A stretch of 64,000 bases of DNA from Bacteroides coprosuis DSM 18011 (lineage in GTDB: Bacteria > Bacteroidota > Bacteroidia > Bacteroidales > Bacteroidaceae): NCBI GenBank assembly GCA_000212915.1, contig CM001167.1, positions 2,038,780 through 2,102,779 of the forward strand. The letters are read 5' to 3'. Below the pieces are notes generated by a model. The model was given only the letters and a program-made list of their open reading frames with translations, did no database searches and had not been told where the DNA came from. The translations under genes and the position numbers were made by a program. This document shows positions 63,765 to 64,000 of this stretch, piece by piece (positions within the stretch are counted from its first letter, which is position 1; each line of letters starts with the position of its first letter).

Positions 63765-63939
63765 TGGCAGGTCTTCTGACTTTTTCTCTCTTTAAATAGC
63801 CTTCCCATCGCGTATCAGACAGTGGCTCAAGCGGTATTTAAAGTAATTAATTAAGAATTACAGCAGCGGGTCTGTTCAGGATTTACACCTGATTCCCTTT
63901 TCAATGACGAAATAATAGATTTCTATTTCGCATCACCAA
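63765..63939 (-). promoter_or_regulatory. Cobalamin (B12) riboswitch
   Basis: Read on the minus strand it shows, in order: ATTGGTGATGC (P1/P2 side), AAGGGAATCAGGTGTAAATC (B12-box precursor region), CTGAACAGACCCGCTGCTGT, GCCACTGTCTGATACGCGAT, GGGAAGGC, and the closing AGTCAGAAGACCTGCC with CCAA. These are the conserved parts of the AdoCbl/MeCbl riboswitch class. It lies 152 bases upstream of the btuB-like ATG and should turn the four-gene operon off when B12 is plentiful. A weak -7 like box (TACCTTAG) lies just upstream at 63948-63955. Confidence 0.95.
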
Positions 63940-64000
63940 TAACGCAGCTAAGGTATGAAATTTATAAAGTAAATAACAACTATTTACAATTTAATTGAGC

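Noticed and set aside
1-64000. Prophage, conjugative element or pathogenicity island.
   Set aside because: No integrase, relaxase, phage structural or tra genes, no tRNA insertion site, and gene content is normal for a Bacteroidales chromosome.

Overview
This window reads as a chromosomal segment of an A+T-rich member of the Bacteroidales (Bacteroides-like). The evidence is a SusC/SusD pair, Mfa1-type fimbriae, a bacterial serine palmitoyltransferase, BtuB/BtuG-like B12 genes, many lipoproteins with a Cys lipobox, and start regions carrying the Bacteroidetes -7 motif TAnnTTTG. There are no rRNA or tRNA genes, no CRISPR array, no intact insertion sequence and no phage genes. The species cannot be fixed from the sequence alone.

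Layout. 1-1425: the start of an RND efflux pump operon (adaptor plus truncated pump), divergent from a serine palmitoyltransferase gene (1939-3123). 3487-4820: two unrecognised small genes. 4833-13305: a five-gene Mfa-type fimbrial operon on the minus strand, headed by the major fimbrillin, which carries a +1 frameshift between signal peptide and mature chain. Next to it is an AraC-family regulator (13959-14816), with a pair of direct repeats in the promoter region that suit such a regulator. 15627-18464: small membrane, hypothetical and outer-membrane genes. 19042-22106: POT-type peptide transporter, WalJ-like metallo-hydrolase and HEAT-repeat DNA alkylation repair protein. 22107-22985: a lipoprotein gene cut by an in-frame TAG. 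23180-26419: a tricorn-like S41 protease. 27514-30227: an NtrC-type response regulator and its histidine kinase, convergent with a TolC-HlyD-FtsX-FtsX-MacB export operon (30297-38306) that starts at a good sigma-54 promoter with an upstream palindrome. 38563-40116: a beta-barrel protein and a lincosamide nucleotidyltransferase homologue. 41001-44600: a biotin-dependent acyl-CoA carboxylase operon whose carboxyltransferase gene has an in-frame TAG. 45371-52474: a SusC/SusD locus with a zinc metallohydrolase lipoprotein and a DUF4302 lipoprotein. 53103-57746: uracil permease with a leader terminator, DUF486 protein, rubredoxin, ADP-ribosylglycohydrolase and type II pantothenate kinase. 57976-63939: a four-gene B12 uptake operon under a cobalamin riboswitch.

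The most unusual structure is a dispersed repeat family present at seven intergenic places (near 4.1, 13.8, 18.6, 26.8, 40.8, 53.0 and 57.9 kb). Each has two or three copies of a 13-mer, TGACACCGACATG or a close variant. Neighbouring copies in the same orientation always start 22 bp apart. Facing copies start 20 bp apart in four cases and 17 bp apart in one. The third copy carries a variant end. Every cluster lies 3' of at least one gene and none lies between divergent genes.

Three otherwise clean genes are broken (one homopolymer frameshift, two TAG codons). TAG is a normal stop for at least eight other genes here, so a changed genetic code is not the explanation. True mutation, phase variation or consensus error remain open.
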